NCBI GenBank assembly: GCA_031270385.1
Contig: JAISXS010000002.1
Location: 1-16,667 of the forward strand
DNA length: 16,667 bases
Source of the DNA: Puniceicoccales bacterium
GTDB taxonomy: Bacteria; Verrucomicrobiota; Verrucomicrobiia; Opitutales; JAIRKQ01
Direction of reading: 5' to 3'
The notes under the pieces were generated by a model. That model saw nothing but the letters and a program-made list of their open reading frames with translations, had not been told where the DNA came from and did not search any database. Of this stretch, positions 1 through 7,864 are shown one piece after another. The translations under genes were made by a program, and so were the position numbers. Within the stretch, counting starts at the first letter, position 1, and every line of letters begins with the position of its first letter.

Positions 1-84
1 ATCGAAAAATTTTGGGCTAAACTCAAACGAAAACTCAGGGATATCTTGCCTCTTTTCTCTTCCCTCGGCGATGCACTTTACCAT
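1..84 (-). CDS. 5' fragment of putative transposase ORF, left copy
   Basis: Twenty-eight codons are open from ATG 84-82 to the contig edge, giving a peptide that starts MVKCIAEGREKRQ and ends at the window boundary. The same frame is preserved in the right terminal copy. It starts about 35 bp inside the element tip, where a transposase gene would be expected. No catalytic motif is reachable, so transposase is inferred from position only. Confidence 0.35.
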   Translation of the reverse strand, partial: MVKCIAEGREKRQDIPEFSFEFSPKFFD

Positions 85-120
85 GCTTTTTTGTACCTTT
101 CTTAACCGGAACTGCTATAT
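1..120 (-). mobile_element. left terminal copy of a transposable-element end
   Basis: The first 120 bases are the reverse complement of the last 120 bases of the window, with two transitions in 120 positions. Read on the minus strand the element begins TATAGCAG at about 119 and runs leftward off the contig. A reading frame opens at ATG 84-82 and stays open to the edge. Two outward-facing copies of one sequence at both contig ends is what an assembler leaves when a unique segment lies between two copies of a multicopy element. The family cannot be named from so short a piece. TATA next to the tip hints at TA-target insertion, as in IS630/Tc1-mariner types. Confidence 0.75.
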
Positions 121-1821
121 TTCACTATGCGAAAATACTTCGTGTTCAGACGACGACGAAGATTGAAGCGGGGCTGAATGTGTATCTAAAGAGGACGATG
201 AACACAAGGACACCATTCTTGGATTAAATTTCGACATTAAGAGTTTGCTCTCCGCGGGATACGTGCTACTAACGTGTCTTGACACGATTAGTAAGATATT
301 TTTGAACGTCAGTGTGGGTTTTTCGTAAGCCAATGAATCCGGTATGGCAGGGCACGCAAGGTCCGTACCGTTACCGTTGTCGCCACTATTTACCGCGGCT
401 TTCCCATCAGCCACTGCCGTCGCTCTAATAAAATATTTGTGCCATGGTTGAGTGTGTGGCGATTTTTTGGTGGATACAGATCTTACAAAGTCCATCCCAG
501 TGTCTTTCTCTGCGAACTGATGGAGTTTCGAAGCTTCCGTGGCAAGAAATGCAAATTTTTCGAACAGATGCGTTCTCATGTCCACTTTTTCGAAAATTCC
601 AGGATGATGTGCGCAAATATGCATAGGAATTCGTATGCATCTTCTGAACAGGATAGCTATACTTGATGCCATCGTCTCGATTTCTTTCTTGACGTTATAT
701 TCGAATGAATCAGCACATCCTGTCTTTTCAAGGGCAAAAATGGCATCACTGATTGTGTGTAACATGTAATTTATGGCACTGCACCTTTGGGGGGGGTTGT
801 GCGAAGCGCAGAAGAATTCGGTTTCGCCTACGACACACTTTTCTGTGCAGTGGTTGCATGGTTCATTGCAGATTCCGCATTCACCGATTGCCATTCCGAC
901 ATAAATTACCATGAAAGGCATTAGTTCCCTGAATTTTTCAATTATGCTTAAAAGTTGACAATTTTCAGGATCGAGGTGTCTGCTTGCCTTAAACTTGGTC
1001 GGGGCTTCGATTATTGGTTTGAGATCATAAAAGTCGAGAGATTTAGAAGAAATTTCGTCACGTATAAACTCGTCGATCTCGCCGTTGTACATGGATAAAA
1101 TTCCATTAACTTTTTTTTCAAAAGCTAGTTTGTTCGTAATTCGCTTATTGCCTCCAATGTTTTCAAAAATTTTGCATAGTTCAATCGACATAAGGTTTGT
1201 GTCGTTTTTGGATGGAACAAACGGACTAGTTTCAGATGGAACAAGCAGACTAGTTTCGACAGGAAGATTATCATCAATAAGAGGAAGTGGCTTGTCGTAG
1301 TCCGTTGTTGCATACTTTTCCAAAAGTCCCACCCTTCCTCGCGCCTTTTTCTCTTCATTATTTCTTCCATTTTGAAAAGCTTTGGTAAAGCGGGTACTGC
1401 ATTCATGGTATTCTTCTTCATGAAATGTAAACAAAAACGTTGCAATGTCTCGGATGAGATGTTGCTGTCTTTCTATTCCCAGAACTAGAGCATAGTCGGA
1501 TTCTACGAGATTGGCCAGAGCTAATACCGTCGATTTTATAAGTTTACAAAACGATTCGATAAAATCCTTACAATTATCATATTTTGCCATTCTACCACTG
1601 GATGTCAGTTCAACGACGTCCCTACAATTGAGCCCTTGTTTACGAAGACGTACTGAATCTAAAATAGGCTCAAATAGAGTGCTGGCGTGGACTGATTTGA
1701 TTCCTTGACTCACGACTGTCAGTGCGAATTTTGTCGCACGATATAAAAGTTCAGATGAGTCTAGCAGTTGTGAAATCAAACAGAGTTCATTGTCGTTAGC
1801 TGGCTTTTGATCTATAGTCAT
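115..1821 (-). CDS. 568-aa Cys-rich protein of unknown function
   Basis: I do not recognise this protein. It has no signal peptide and no clear membrane segment. Residues 315-347 hold a dense Cys/His cluster: C315, C318, C322, H324, C325, C329, C338, H341, C347. It opens CxxCxxxCxHC, which suggests a zinc-binding or RING-like fold, though the spacing is not canonical RING. Residues 189-204 are a tandem 8-residue repeat (ETSLLVPS, ETSPFVPS). The C-terminus is Ser-rich low complexity. The ATG at 1821 has no Shine-Dalgarno, but a TTGACA box lies 32 nt upstream. A run of eight C (sense) at 796-789 lies in the Cys cluster. The TAG stop (117-115) is inside the terminal repeat, so the original C-terminus may have been cut by an insertion. 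A host-directed effector is possible but is only inference. Confidence 0.75.
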   Translation of the reverse strand: MTIDQKPANDNELCLISQLLDSSELLYRATKFALTVVSQGIKSVHASTLFEPILDSVRLRKQGLNCRDVVELTSSGRMAKYDNCKDFIESFCKLIKSTVLALANLVESDYALVLGIERQQHLIRDIATFLFTFHEEEYHECSTRFTKAFQNGRNNEEKKARGRVGLLEKYATTDYDKPLPLIDDNLPVETSLLVPSETSPFVPSKNDTNLMSIELCKIFENIGGNKRITNKLAFEKKVNGILSMYNGEIDEFIRDEISSKSLDFYDLKPIIEAPTKFKASRHLDPENCQLLSIIEKFRELMPFMVIYVGMAIGECGICNEPCNHCTEKCVVGETEFFCASHNPPQRCSAINYMLHTISDAIFALEKTGCADSFEYNVKKEIETMASSIAILFRRCIRIPMHICAHHPGIFEKVDMRTHLFEKFAFLATEASKLHQFAEKDTGMDFVRSVSTKKSPHTQPWHKYFIRATAVADGKAAVNSGDNGNGTDLACPAIPDSLAYEKPTLTFKNILLIVSRHVSSTYPAESKLLMSKFNPRMVSLCSSSSLDTHSAPLQSSSSSEHEVFSHSEI

Positions 1822-1871
1822 AACATAAATTGGCTACTCTTTAATTGGTGTTTTGTCAACAATAATTGTTG
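1822..1871 (-). promoter_or_regulatory. candidate promoter and palindromic operator of the 568-aa gene
   Basis: On the minus strand a consensus -35 box TTGACA (1859-1854) lies 32 nt before the ATG. The hexamer 17 nt later (TAGCCA) is a poor -10. Overlapping the -35 is a 15-bp palindrome, CAACAAT-A-ATTGTTG (1857-1871), with perfect 7-bp arms, a possible repressor site. No Shine-Dalgarno is present between the box and the ATG, so a very short leader or leaderless mRNA is possible. Confidence 0.4.
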
Positions 1872-1903
1872 TTGTTTTGAGAAATATTTTACGATTTTGA
1901 AAA

Positions 1904-1936
1904 TTTAGTTGTCTTGCTTGAGAAAAACATTTCATT
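1904..1936. repeat. fragment of a palindromic element end
   Basis: The segment TAGTTGTCTTGCTTGAGAAA and the bases after it match the left tip of the full-length elements (TAGTCGTCTTGCTTGAAAAA type), but the rest of a copy is missing. It abuts full copy A. Confidence 0.55.
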
Positions 1937-2040
1937 TATAGCTGTTTCGCTTGAAAAGGGCGCACCTTTCTTTATAAAAAGAGAAATTTCTCCGACAAGT
2001 ATCGTTGAGCAGAATGCCCTTGTCGGGTGTGACAGCTATA
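1937..2040 (+). repeat. palindromic element copy A (subtype 1)
   Basis: A 104-bp unit from TATAGCTGTTTCGCTTGAAA to GTGACAGCTATA. It contains the family core TATCGTTGAGCAGAATGC. The same arrangement recurs at 2211 (reversed), 14372, 16359 and 16452. Subtype 1 ends have a short perfect tip (TATAGC/GCTATA) and a GGGCG/CGCCC-like inner match. Confidence 0.75.
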
Positions 2041-2048
2041 ACAATATC

Positions 2049-2154
2049 TATAGTCATCTTACCTAAAAAGAGCATATTGTTTTTCCACACAAGCATGAAT
2101 TTTCCGTTGGTGCGTCGTTGCACTGGAATGCTTTTGTCAAGCAAGACGACTATA
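2049..2154 (-). repeat. palindromic element copy B (subtype 3, reversed)
   Basis: A 106-bp unit with tips TATAGTCATCTTACCTAAAA and the complement of TATAGTCGTCTTGCTTGACA. Read on the minus strand it matches copy E (8926-9031) nearly throughout, including an internal ATTCATGCTTGTGTGGAAAA stretch. It shares its TATA (2151-2154) with truncated copy C. The 8 bases between copies A and B resemble those between F and G. Confidence 0.8.
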
Positions 2155-2214
2155 GCGGGAGAATTTCTGTTTTTGTGAAAAAATAATATGCTTTTTTCGT
2201 GGAAGATGACTATA
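2151..2214 (+). repeat. palindromic element copy C (truncated)
   Basis: A 64-bp right half ending ATGCTTTTTTCGTGGAAGAT then GACTATA, as in subtype 2 copies. It has TATA at both borders, each shared with a neighbour (B and D). Confidence 0.65.
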
Positions 2215-2314
2215 GTCGTCACACTCGACAAAGGCATCTCATCCAACGATATTTGGCGGGAAAATTTTCTTTTTTATAAAGGAAAGCACGCTCTTTTCAG
2301 GTGAAATGGCTATA
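2211..2314 (-). repeat. palindromic element copy D (subtype 1, reversed)
   Basis: A 104-bp unit. On the minus strand it runs from TATAGCCATTTCACCTGAAA to the core TATCGTTGGATGAGATGCC and ends CGACTATA, matching copies L and Q in order and spacing. It is the fourth unit of the 1937-2314 cluster. Confidence 0.75.
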
Positions 2315-2386
2315 GCTACAGGGGTTTGTTTTTCCATTTTGCGTGTACGAACGGGCTCCCTGCTGCGGCAAGGAATTGCACGGCGC
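2315..2386. other. short G+C-richer non-coding segment
   Basis: This stretch between copy D and the stop of the PilO-like gene holds no gene I can support. It is richer in G and C than the repeats beside it (for example GGGCTCCCTGCTGCGGCAAG at 2353-2372). I found no tRNA-like arm or terminator. An open frame crosses it but has no plausible start or codon signal. Confidence 0.3.
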
Positions 2387-3295
2387 TCACTGCGTAATTT
2401 TGTAAAATATCTTCCTTGATACGATAGGACTTTTTCTGCTTATTTGAGAGAAATTTTGTGGAATGTCCAAAAACTCCAATTCTATCGTAAACGTTGATGC
2501 CAGGCATTCCGATATTTGTTCCGGACGATTTCTAGTCAATTTTAGCGTACGACTTGGTACGACCGACAGGTGGCGTAGTGTAACGGGCACTTCATTTTCA
2601 TACAAATTTTTCATGAAACTTCTGAACGTATTCGTGAAAGCGACAAACTTTATCCTGTAAATATGGGACGTTTCCCTTGTAAATCTTTTGACTTCTGGAA
2701 GAAAAACGTCATCGTTATCGAAGTACGTTGACTGGGAATCATCGCCGCGTTCTACGGAAATTATCTTCAGGTATGACGACCTTGACTCTATGAGATACGA
2801 CAATATCAACTTGAGCTGCTCTTTTTGCGTGTGAATGTCCAAGATTTCATTGTCCAGCGGCTGATATTTTTTTTCGAATCGGTCCTTGAATCCAAAGGAA
2901 CAGAATGGATCAAACTCCACATCCATGGAATCGCAAGTCTCCTTCGCCCAAGTCAAAAAATTTGATATTTCAAAAAATGCAGCCACATCATTCGGTGGCA
3001 CAAGATTCGAATTGCACATATATGAAAGTTCCGACATCTTTGGCCATTTTTTCGCCGTAAAATCCTTGCAGCGCAACAGATCGGTTTTCATTCGCCTTTC
3101 AATTTCCATGTGATTGCTTGGCAAACGTCTGCGCCTATCCTTTAGCGTGCCCCTGAGTGCCAGAGCACTTTTCTCCTGCACAACCCTGTTGCTGTACGCT
3201 TTAATGCAATGCCGTAATATCATAACCTCACATATCGCCAGCAACGTCAGAGTGACAAAAAACATAGAATGGCGTTTGAAGAAAAGTTTTTTCAT
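2387..3295 (-). CDS. PilO-like / Amuc_1100-like inner-membrane protein
   Basis: A 302-residue protein with a short basic N-terminus, one membrane helix (about residues 11-30), a charged heptad-like stretch (about 32-75), then a globular part. Its pattern resembles Amuc_1100-type proteins: a PPNDVAAFFEIS segment, an FGF segment near 135, a segment around 165-185 leading to ISVERG, and a final beta strand FTIELEFLDI. These are distant PilO relatives acting in the periplasm with PilM/PilN in type IV pilus-like machines. Its ATG overlaps the pilM stop by ATGA, so translation is probably coupled. No PilP or PilQ gene follows; the next DNA is repeat. Family assignment rests on pattern memory and synteny. 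Confidence 0.7.
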   Translation of the reverse strand: MKKLFFKRHSMFFVTLTLLAICEVMILRHCIKAYSNRVVQEKSALALRGTLKDRRRRLPSNHMEIERRMKTDLLRCKDFTAKKWPKMSELSYMCNSNLVPPNDVAAFFEISNFLTWAKETCDSMDVEFDPFCSFGFKDRFEKKYQPLDNEILDIHTQKEQLKLILSYLIESRSSYLKIISVERGDDSQSTYFDNDDVFLPEVKRFTRETSHIYRIKFVAFTNTFRSFMKNLYENEVPVTLRHLSVVPSRTLKLTRNRPEQISECLASTFTIELEFLDIPQNFSQISRKSPIVSRKIFYKITQ

Positions 3296-4890
3296 CGCGC
3301 AATAATTTCAGATTGATTTCCCAATGTCAGGACGAACGAGAACGATACCACATTGTCGCCCTGAGCGCCTATGTTTAAGCCGTTGACAGATACCACCGCC
3401 GGAAGTGATCCAAGAGATTCGAGAAACTTCGCAATTCTTTCATTGGCGGATTTTTTTTCATTCTTGTCGAAGAACAGCATTTTCGCATCAACAGCTATTA
3501 CGTTGTTGTCCGTACCATCTTTTCTGTCCCCCCATTTCAATGACTCTACCCATGCTGTTTTCAATGCAGCAACTTTATTTTGCAACTCGCTCAATAGTGT
3601 CATCCATGCCGCCTGAGAGTAGAGCGAAGTTTTGGCATTTCTTATGAATTCGTTGAGTTTTGATCTTTCTTTGTCTAGGTCATCATACCTATCGATGTCG
3701 ACATTTGTTTCCAATAGCTTTGCCCGAAGAGCCGCCCTCTCGGCGTCGAAATGCACAATATCTCTCTTGAGTACTTTTAGCCACGTCAACGTGGCCAGCG
3801 TTATGAGTACGGCAACCAACAAATATCCGAAATGTTGCCTTTGGAATTCCACTTGATCGGAAAAATCAGCGGAGAATAGATTTAAAAATTTCGCCTGTTT
3901 ATTCTTAAGACAGTAGGCCGCTCCCACGAACGCGCCAATATTCCACCTTATCAGGTCGATTTCATCATCCGACATCTCAGGGTCGATGTTGTCCTTTAGT
4001 TTATCGAACACGTCGACGATTTCCGTAGAATCTTCCCCTTTGAAAAATTTATACAGGCAGCAACCACACCCCGTCAAATAGAGCTTTACAGTCGGATTTT
4101 GTTTAAATGTGCGGCAGTAGAATAATTCTGACCTTTTCAATTCCCGGCGAAGTTTTTGAGAAAACTGCTTAGCGTAGTACATCATGAATGTGCGATTTTC
4201 GTTTTCCAAATTTTTTAGAAACTCCGATTGTAACGCGTCCGCTGCGGCGATTGAGACCTTTTGGGACTCCGCTATTGTTTTTGTCAATTGTGCCCCGGCT
4301 ATCGGTAGCATGCGAAAATATTCCACACCATTCCCTATGCACGACAAATACGACGATGTCTTTCCGAGGTGGACAATCATGGAATCTTGTGGGGCCTCCG
4401 CACAATTTTGTATGGCTATGGTATTTAGCAATATTTCAGGGCAAATATGTGAAAACTGTATTTTATTGGAAATTAATGCGTCAATTATCCGTTCATAAAC
4501 GGTTCGACGGATTGCGACGGCGAACGCACGCGTGGTTTGCGCCTTCGTTTGGTAAATGTCCCAGCACCACGCCTCTGATCCACCTGGAAATTCATGTTCA
4601 CATTCGAAGCGGAACGCTTCCTTTATCCCTTTTCCCTCCAAATCCGGAATTTCCAAGTGCTTTGTAAAAATTTCACGATTCGGAGGGACTATGAATGTTA
4701 TCCTTTTGCGAATATTTTTTGGTATCCGCGCAACGGCGGTGGCAAATGCCCGTAGCCACCCATCCGTATCATTCTGTTCGCCATCGAATTTTATTGCATA
4801 GGCAGTGGCATGCAAAAGCGTCCCATTATTACCGATCTCACACAAAACGATCGACCCAAGGCCACACCTCATCACGACACTACTGACCAT
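3292..4890 (-). CDS. PilM-PilN fusion protein of a type IV pilus-like system
   Basis: A 532-residue protein. Residues 8-340 look like the actin-fold PilM domain: an opening LGSIVLCEIG strand, VPPNREIFTKHLEIP near 68-82, AFAVAIRRT near 122-130 and an IVHLGKTSSYL strand at 172-182. FLNLFSADF (335-343) resembles the start of PilN. One membrane helix follows (about 354-374), then a periplasmic coiled coil and an alpha/beta tail. In most bacteria PilM is cytoplasmic and PilN separate; a fused form upstream of a PilO-like gene is typical of Verrucomicrobiota (the Amuc_1101 neighbourhood), which is my main taxonomic clue. The start at 4890 has no clear ribosome site; an internal ATG at 4872 is an alternative. 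The gene lies 109 bp after kdsA. Confidence 0.75.
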   Translation of the reverse strand: MVSSVVMRCGLGSIVLCEIGNNGTLLHATAYAIKFDGEQNDTDGWLRAFATAVARIPKNIRKRITFIVPPNREIFTKHLEIPDLEGKGIKEAFRFECEHEFPGGSEAWCWDIYQTKAQTTRAFAVAIRRTVYERIIDALISNKIQFSHICPEILLNTIAIQNCAEAPQDSMIVHLGKTSSYLSCIGNGVEYFRMLPIAGAQLTKTIAESQKVSIAAADALQSEFLKNLENENRTFMMYYAKQFSQKLRRELKRSELFYCRTFKQNPTVKLYLTGCGCCLYKFFKGEDSTEIVDVFDKLKDNIDPEMSDDEIDLIRWNIGAFVGAAYCLKNKQAKFLNLFSADFSDQVEFQRQHFGYLLVAVLITLATLTWLKVLKRDIVHFDAERAALRAKLLETNVDIDRYDDLDKERSKLNEFIRNAKTSLYSQAAWMTLLSELQNKVAALKTAWVESLKWGDRKDGTDNNVIAVDAKMLFFDKNEKKSANERIAKFLESLGSLPAVVSVNGLNIGAQGDNVVSFSFVLTLGNQSEIIAR

Positions 4891-4999
4891 GTGGCGGCGA
4901 TTCTATGTACGCAAACTTATTTTGCAAGATATCAATGGCCATAATTTCGGCCACCATAACCATTGTACTTGAAAAATATACATTCGTGATCCGAAAAAA

Positions 5000-5845
5000 C
5001 TAGCCATTACCGGTCCTAGTAGAATTCCAAGTTTTTAGACAAGTTGATATAATGTTTGGAAAGTTTTCTATTGCGATTTGGGTGGCGGTGTCGCAGATTG
5101 CCGTGGCTGGATCTGGATGGATTTCGAAGAAAAGACCGTCCGCACCACTGGCCACGGCGGCGTTCGCGAGTATTGGAATGAACCTCCTATCGCCTCCAGT
5201 TCCGTTTGTTGCCGTGCCTGGAAGTTGCACGCTGTGGGTAGCATCAAAGATCGCTGGACACCCATTTTCTTTCATTACAAAAAATGATCGCATATCCACG
5301 ACAAGGTTGTCGTACCCGAAAGTTGTGCCTCTTTCAACTTGCCAAATTTCCTTGGCATGCGATTCTCTAAGCTTCTCGACGACATGTTTCATGTCGTATG
5401 GCGAAAGAAATTGTCCCTTTTTCACGGATACCGTTTTTCCGGTTTTCGCCGCTGCGATCAACATATCAGTTTGCCGGCACAGGAATGCTGGAATTTGGAT
5501 GACATCACAAATTTCCGCGACCGTATTCGCCTGTCGTGGCAGGTGAATGTCCGTCGTCAGCCGTAGGCCATAGCGATCCTTTACTTCCCGCAGTAGTCGC
5601 AGGCCTTCGCCGATGCCGGGGCCTCTGTCGCTGTGAATCGACGACCTATTGGCTTTATCAAAGGATCCTTTAAATACGATGTTCAATTCCGGGAATCGGT
5701 GCTGCAAATTGACGAGACACTCAGCGGCTGAAAATGTCACGTTCTCATTTTCCAGCGAACACGGTCCCGCTATTAACAATAGCTTTCCATCATCAAATAT
5801 CATGGACAACCCAGTGGAAATTGCTAAATTTCGAAGGAAATTCAA
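5000..5845 (-). CDS. 3-deoxy-8-phosphooctulonate synthase (KDO-8-P synthase)
   Basis: KdsA condenses phosphoenolpyruvate with arabinose 5-phosphate to KDO 8-phosphate, the first committed step to the KDO of lipopolysaccharide, in the cytoplasm. The 281-residue length fits. Visible motifs: AGPCSLE (26-32), FKGSFDKANRSS (58-69), RGPG (74-77), TDIH (98-101), QIPAFLCRQTDML (117-129), KKGQF (142-146), RGTTFGYDNLVVDMR (172-186) and DATHSVQ (201-207). Cys29, His204, Glu241 and Asp252 sit where the metal-dependent class of KdsA binds its metal, so this is probably the metal-requiring type. The ATG overlaps the stop of the upstream mutase by ATGA, which supports this start and an operon. Confidence 0.95.
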   Translation of the reverse strand: MNFLRNLAISTGLSMIFDDGKLLLIAGPCSLENENVTFSAAECLVNLQHRFPELNIVFKGSFDKANRSSIHSDRGPGIGEGLRLLREVKDRYGLRLTTDIHLPRQANTVAEICDVIQIPAFLCRQTDMLIAAAKTGKTVSVKKGQFLSPYDMKHVVEKLRESHAKEIWQVERGTTFGYDNLVVDMRSFFVMKENGCPAIFDATHSVQLPGTATNGTGGDRRFIPILANAAVASGADGLFFEIHPDPATAICDTATQIAIENFPNIISTCLKTWNSTRTGNG

Positions 5846-7782
5846 TGGGAAAAGTTGGTTCGCGATTCACAATCGCTCCGCAAAAATTCCCTTATTGCGT
5901 CTAGAAGATCAGCGGTACTTCTTATTGCCGATGACAATTGTGATTTGCCGCTAACAGCCGTCTCTGCGAACAGGTAGAACTTTATCTTTGGCTCGGTACC
6001 ACTTCCACGGACGGCGAATTTCACACCATTGGCCAGTGTAAGAAAGAAGAATTTTTGTTGTGGAATGGTTTTGCCATCAGCATCAACGATTTTCTGCTTT
6101 GAAAAATCAATAATTTTTCTGATCGCACTATTGTTTACGGTATTTGGTGGATTTTGCTGATAACTTGCTAAAATATTTGCAATTTTTTGAGCACCATCTG
6201 CTCCATCGTAGTAAATGTTCAGAACGGCCTCGCCGAAATACCCGTACTTCAAATAGATGTCATCGCGCAAGTCTACCAGCGTTTTTCCCACGGATTTTGC
6301 GTACGCTGCTAGCTCACAGGCAAGCAAACAAGCCGAATTGGCATCTTTATCCCGAACATCGTCGGCTGCCAGGCAACCATAACTCTCCTCGCAACCGAAT
6401 GCAAACAGGGTGCTGTGCTTTAGGAGCAGACTTTGTCTGGTTTCCGCCGTCGTACCGTCGTAATTCACGGAAATTCCACTTGTCGCAAGTTCTTTGGCTA
6501 GCATTTCGTTTTCGTAGGCCAACATTTTCTCGCCGATCCACTTGAATCCAGTCAATGTGTTTATGCATTTTACACCGTGGAAATCAGCAATTTTGTCGAT
6601 CAGGGGGGTTGTTACGAACGTCTTTATTATGGCTAAATTTTTTGTACCGCCCTGTGGGATTTTTCCGAGGTGTTTCAGCTGAGAAATCCTGTATTCAGCC
6701 AGCATAGCACCACTGACGTTTCCGTTGAAGATCTCGAAATCGTTTGTTGGCAATCTTGCGCCAATGGCCAATCTATCGCCATCGGGATCCGTGGCCAATA
6801 CGATGTCGGCGTCGCAACTCTTTGCAGTGGCTATCGCCATATCCAATGCATCTCGATTTTCCGGATTTGGAGATTTTACCGTTGAAAAATTTGGATCCCG
6901 ATCATTTTGTCCGACAACAATGGTACATTTGATTTTGTTGGATCTCAGAAGCGGGATCGTTGCAACACCACCTGTGCCATGCAGTGGGGAGAACACCGCA
7001 TGGATGGGATTGGCATGGATAATATCCCTGCGCAGGATCGTTTTGGAAACGGCCGCCTGATATTGGCCGTCGACATCATCCCCAAGAATTGCGACGCCTG
7101 CCATGTCCTTTTCGCAAAATTTGCAAATTTCATCCATTACGAGTTTTGAAAACTCGTCTATTACTCCGGAGGCGTGGGGATCAACCATTTGCGCGCCATC
7201 GGAAAAATATGCCTTGAACCCATTGTCATGCCATGGATTATGGCTGGCAGTTACCATGATTCCGGCGGTGCATTGTAGGTGTCGTACGGAAAAACTCAGC
7301 TGCGGGGTTGATCGTGGAGAATCATAGACCATAGCATGGCCACCGAGTTTTTTCCAGGTGGACGCCGCAAGTTCACAAAAATGCCTGGAAAAATGGCGTA
7401 CATCGTAGGCTATAACCGCCGATGGCAATTCGTGTCCACGATGATTTTCTCTCAGGAATTTTGCGCAGTAGCGAAACAGGGCAATCGTTGCGCCGATGAT
7501 GTTGAAATCGTTCAAATATGCCGTTCCGACGGAGGCGAATTCCGGTTTCTTTGTTGTAGATTTTCCACGTTCTGCAGCCGTAAGCGTCTCGGCTATCGTT
7601 CTTGCCCGCATTCCTCCGGTTCCGAATTCCAGGGTCTTGAAAAATCTGTTGTTTATTTCTTCGCACAACTCGTTTGCCAAGAGTTCGTCGATCGACCGTT
7701 GGGCCCACATAGGCAAATTTTCACAAGCACGCACCGCCGAGATATTTTGTATAGCTTCTGGCAATGCACCTTTCCCAAGCAA
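5842..7782 (-). CDS. phosphohexomutase (phosphoglucomutase/phosphomannomutase family)
   Basis: It interconverts hexose 1- and 6-phosphates, feeding nucleotide sugars for envelope glycans. Numbered from the TTG at 7782 (646 aa), it shows EFGTGGMRAR (52-61), the phosphoserine loop TASHNP (178-183, Ser180), the Mg loop DPDGDR (332-337), a CEESYG sugar-binding element and GSGTEP near 593 that grips phosphate. Substrate (glucose or mannose) cannot be fixed by eye. The frame stays open to an ATG at 8061, but similarity starts only near the TTG, which follows GGAAGG at a good distance. The extra 93 codons would also overlap the divergent gene. The product probably shares a transcript with kdsA. Confidence 0.92.
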   Translation of the reverse strand: MLGKGALPEAIQNISAVRACENLPMWAQRSIDELLANELCEEINNRFFKTLEFGTGGMRARTIAETLTAAERGKSTTKKPEFASVGTAYLNDFNIIGATIALFRYCAKFLRENHRGHELPSAVIAYDVRHFSRHFCELAASTWKKLGGHAMVYDSPRSTPQLSFSVRHLQCTAGIMVTASHNPWHDNGFKAYFSDGAQMVDPHASGVIDEFSKLVMDEICKFCEKDMAGVAILGDDVDGQYQAAVSKTILRRDIIHANPIHAVFSPLHGTGGVATIPLLRSNKIKCTIVVGQNDRDPNFSTVKSPNPENRDALDMAIATAKSCDADIVLATDPDGDRLAIGARLPTNDFEIFNGNVSGAMLAEYRISQLKHLGKIPQGGTKNLAIIKTFVTTPLIDKIADFHGVKCINTLTGFKWIGEKMLAYENEMLAKELATSGISVNYDGTTAETRQSLLLKHSTLFAFGCEESYGCLAADDVRDKDANSACLLACELAAYAKSVGKTLVDLRDDIYLKYGYFGEAVLNIYYDGADGAQKIANILASYQQNPPNTVNNSAIRKIIDFSKQKIVDADGKTIPQQKFFFLTLANGVKFAVRGSGTEPKIKFYLFAETAVSGKSQLSSAIRSTADLLDAIREFLRSDCESRTNFSH

Positions 7783-7835
7783 CTTTTCCACCTTCCGGCG
7801 GCAGGGAATCGTTTTCAAAGAAAAAGAAAAGAGAA

Positions 7836-7864
7836 ATTTTATGTCTCCAAATGCTGCGCAGCAA
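7836..7864 (-). promoter_or_regulatory. candidate promoter for the mutase-kdsA-pil block
   Basis: On the minus strand TTGCTG (7864-7859), a 17-bp spacer and TAAAAT (7841-7836) precede the proposed TTG start by about 50 nt. The -35 is weak and the -10 is one mismatch from consensus. If real, the upstream open frame to 8061 is not translated. Confidence 0.3.

Noticed and set aside
1932..2246. 104-codon minus-strand frame between the orphan gene and the PilO-like gene
   Set aside because: It consists entirely of palindromic element copies A-D; the same peptides appear wherever the repeats do.
1904..2314. CRISPR array
   Set aside because: Units are about 100 bp, palindromic, of different subtypes and both orientations, without regular short repeats and unique spacers; no cas genes are present.
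2340..2390. tRNA or other RNA gene in the G+C-richer segment
   Set aside because: A GTTCGTA string on the minus strand recalls a T-loop, but no flanking stem or cloverleaf can be drawn.
2316..2507. Frameshifted continuation of the PilO-like protein
   Set aside because: The 302-residue protein already ends after its last expected beta strand; the alternative frame has no family resemblance.
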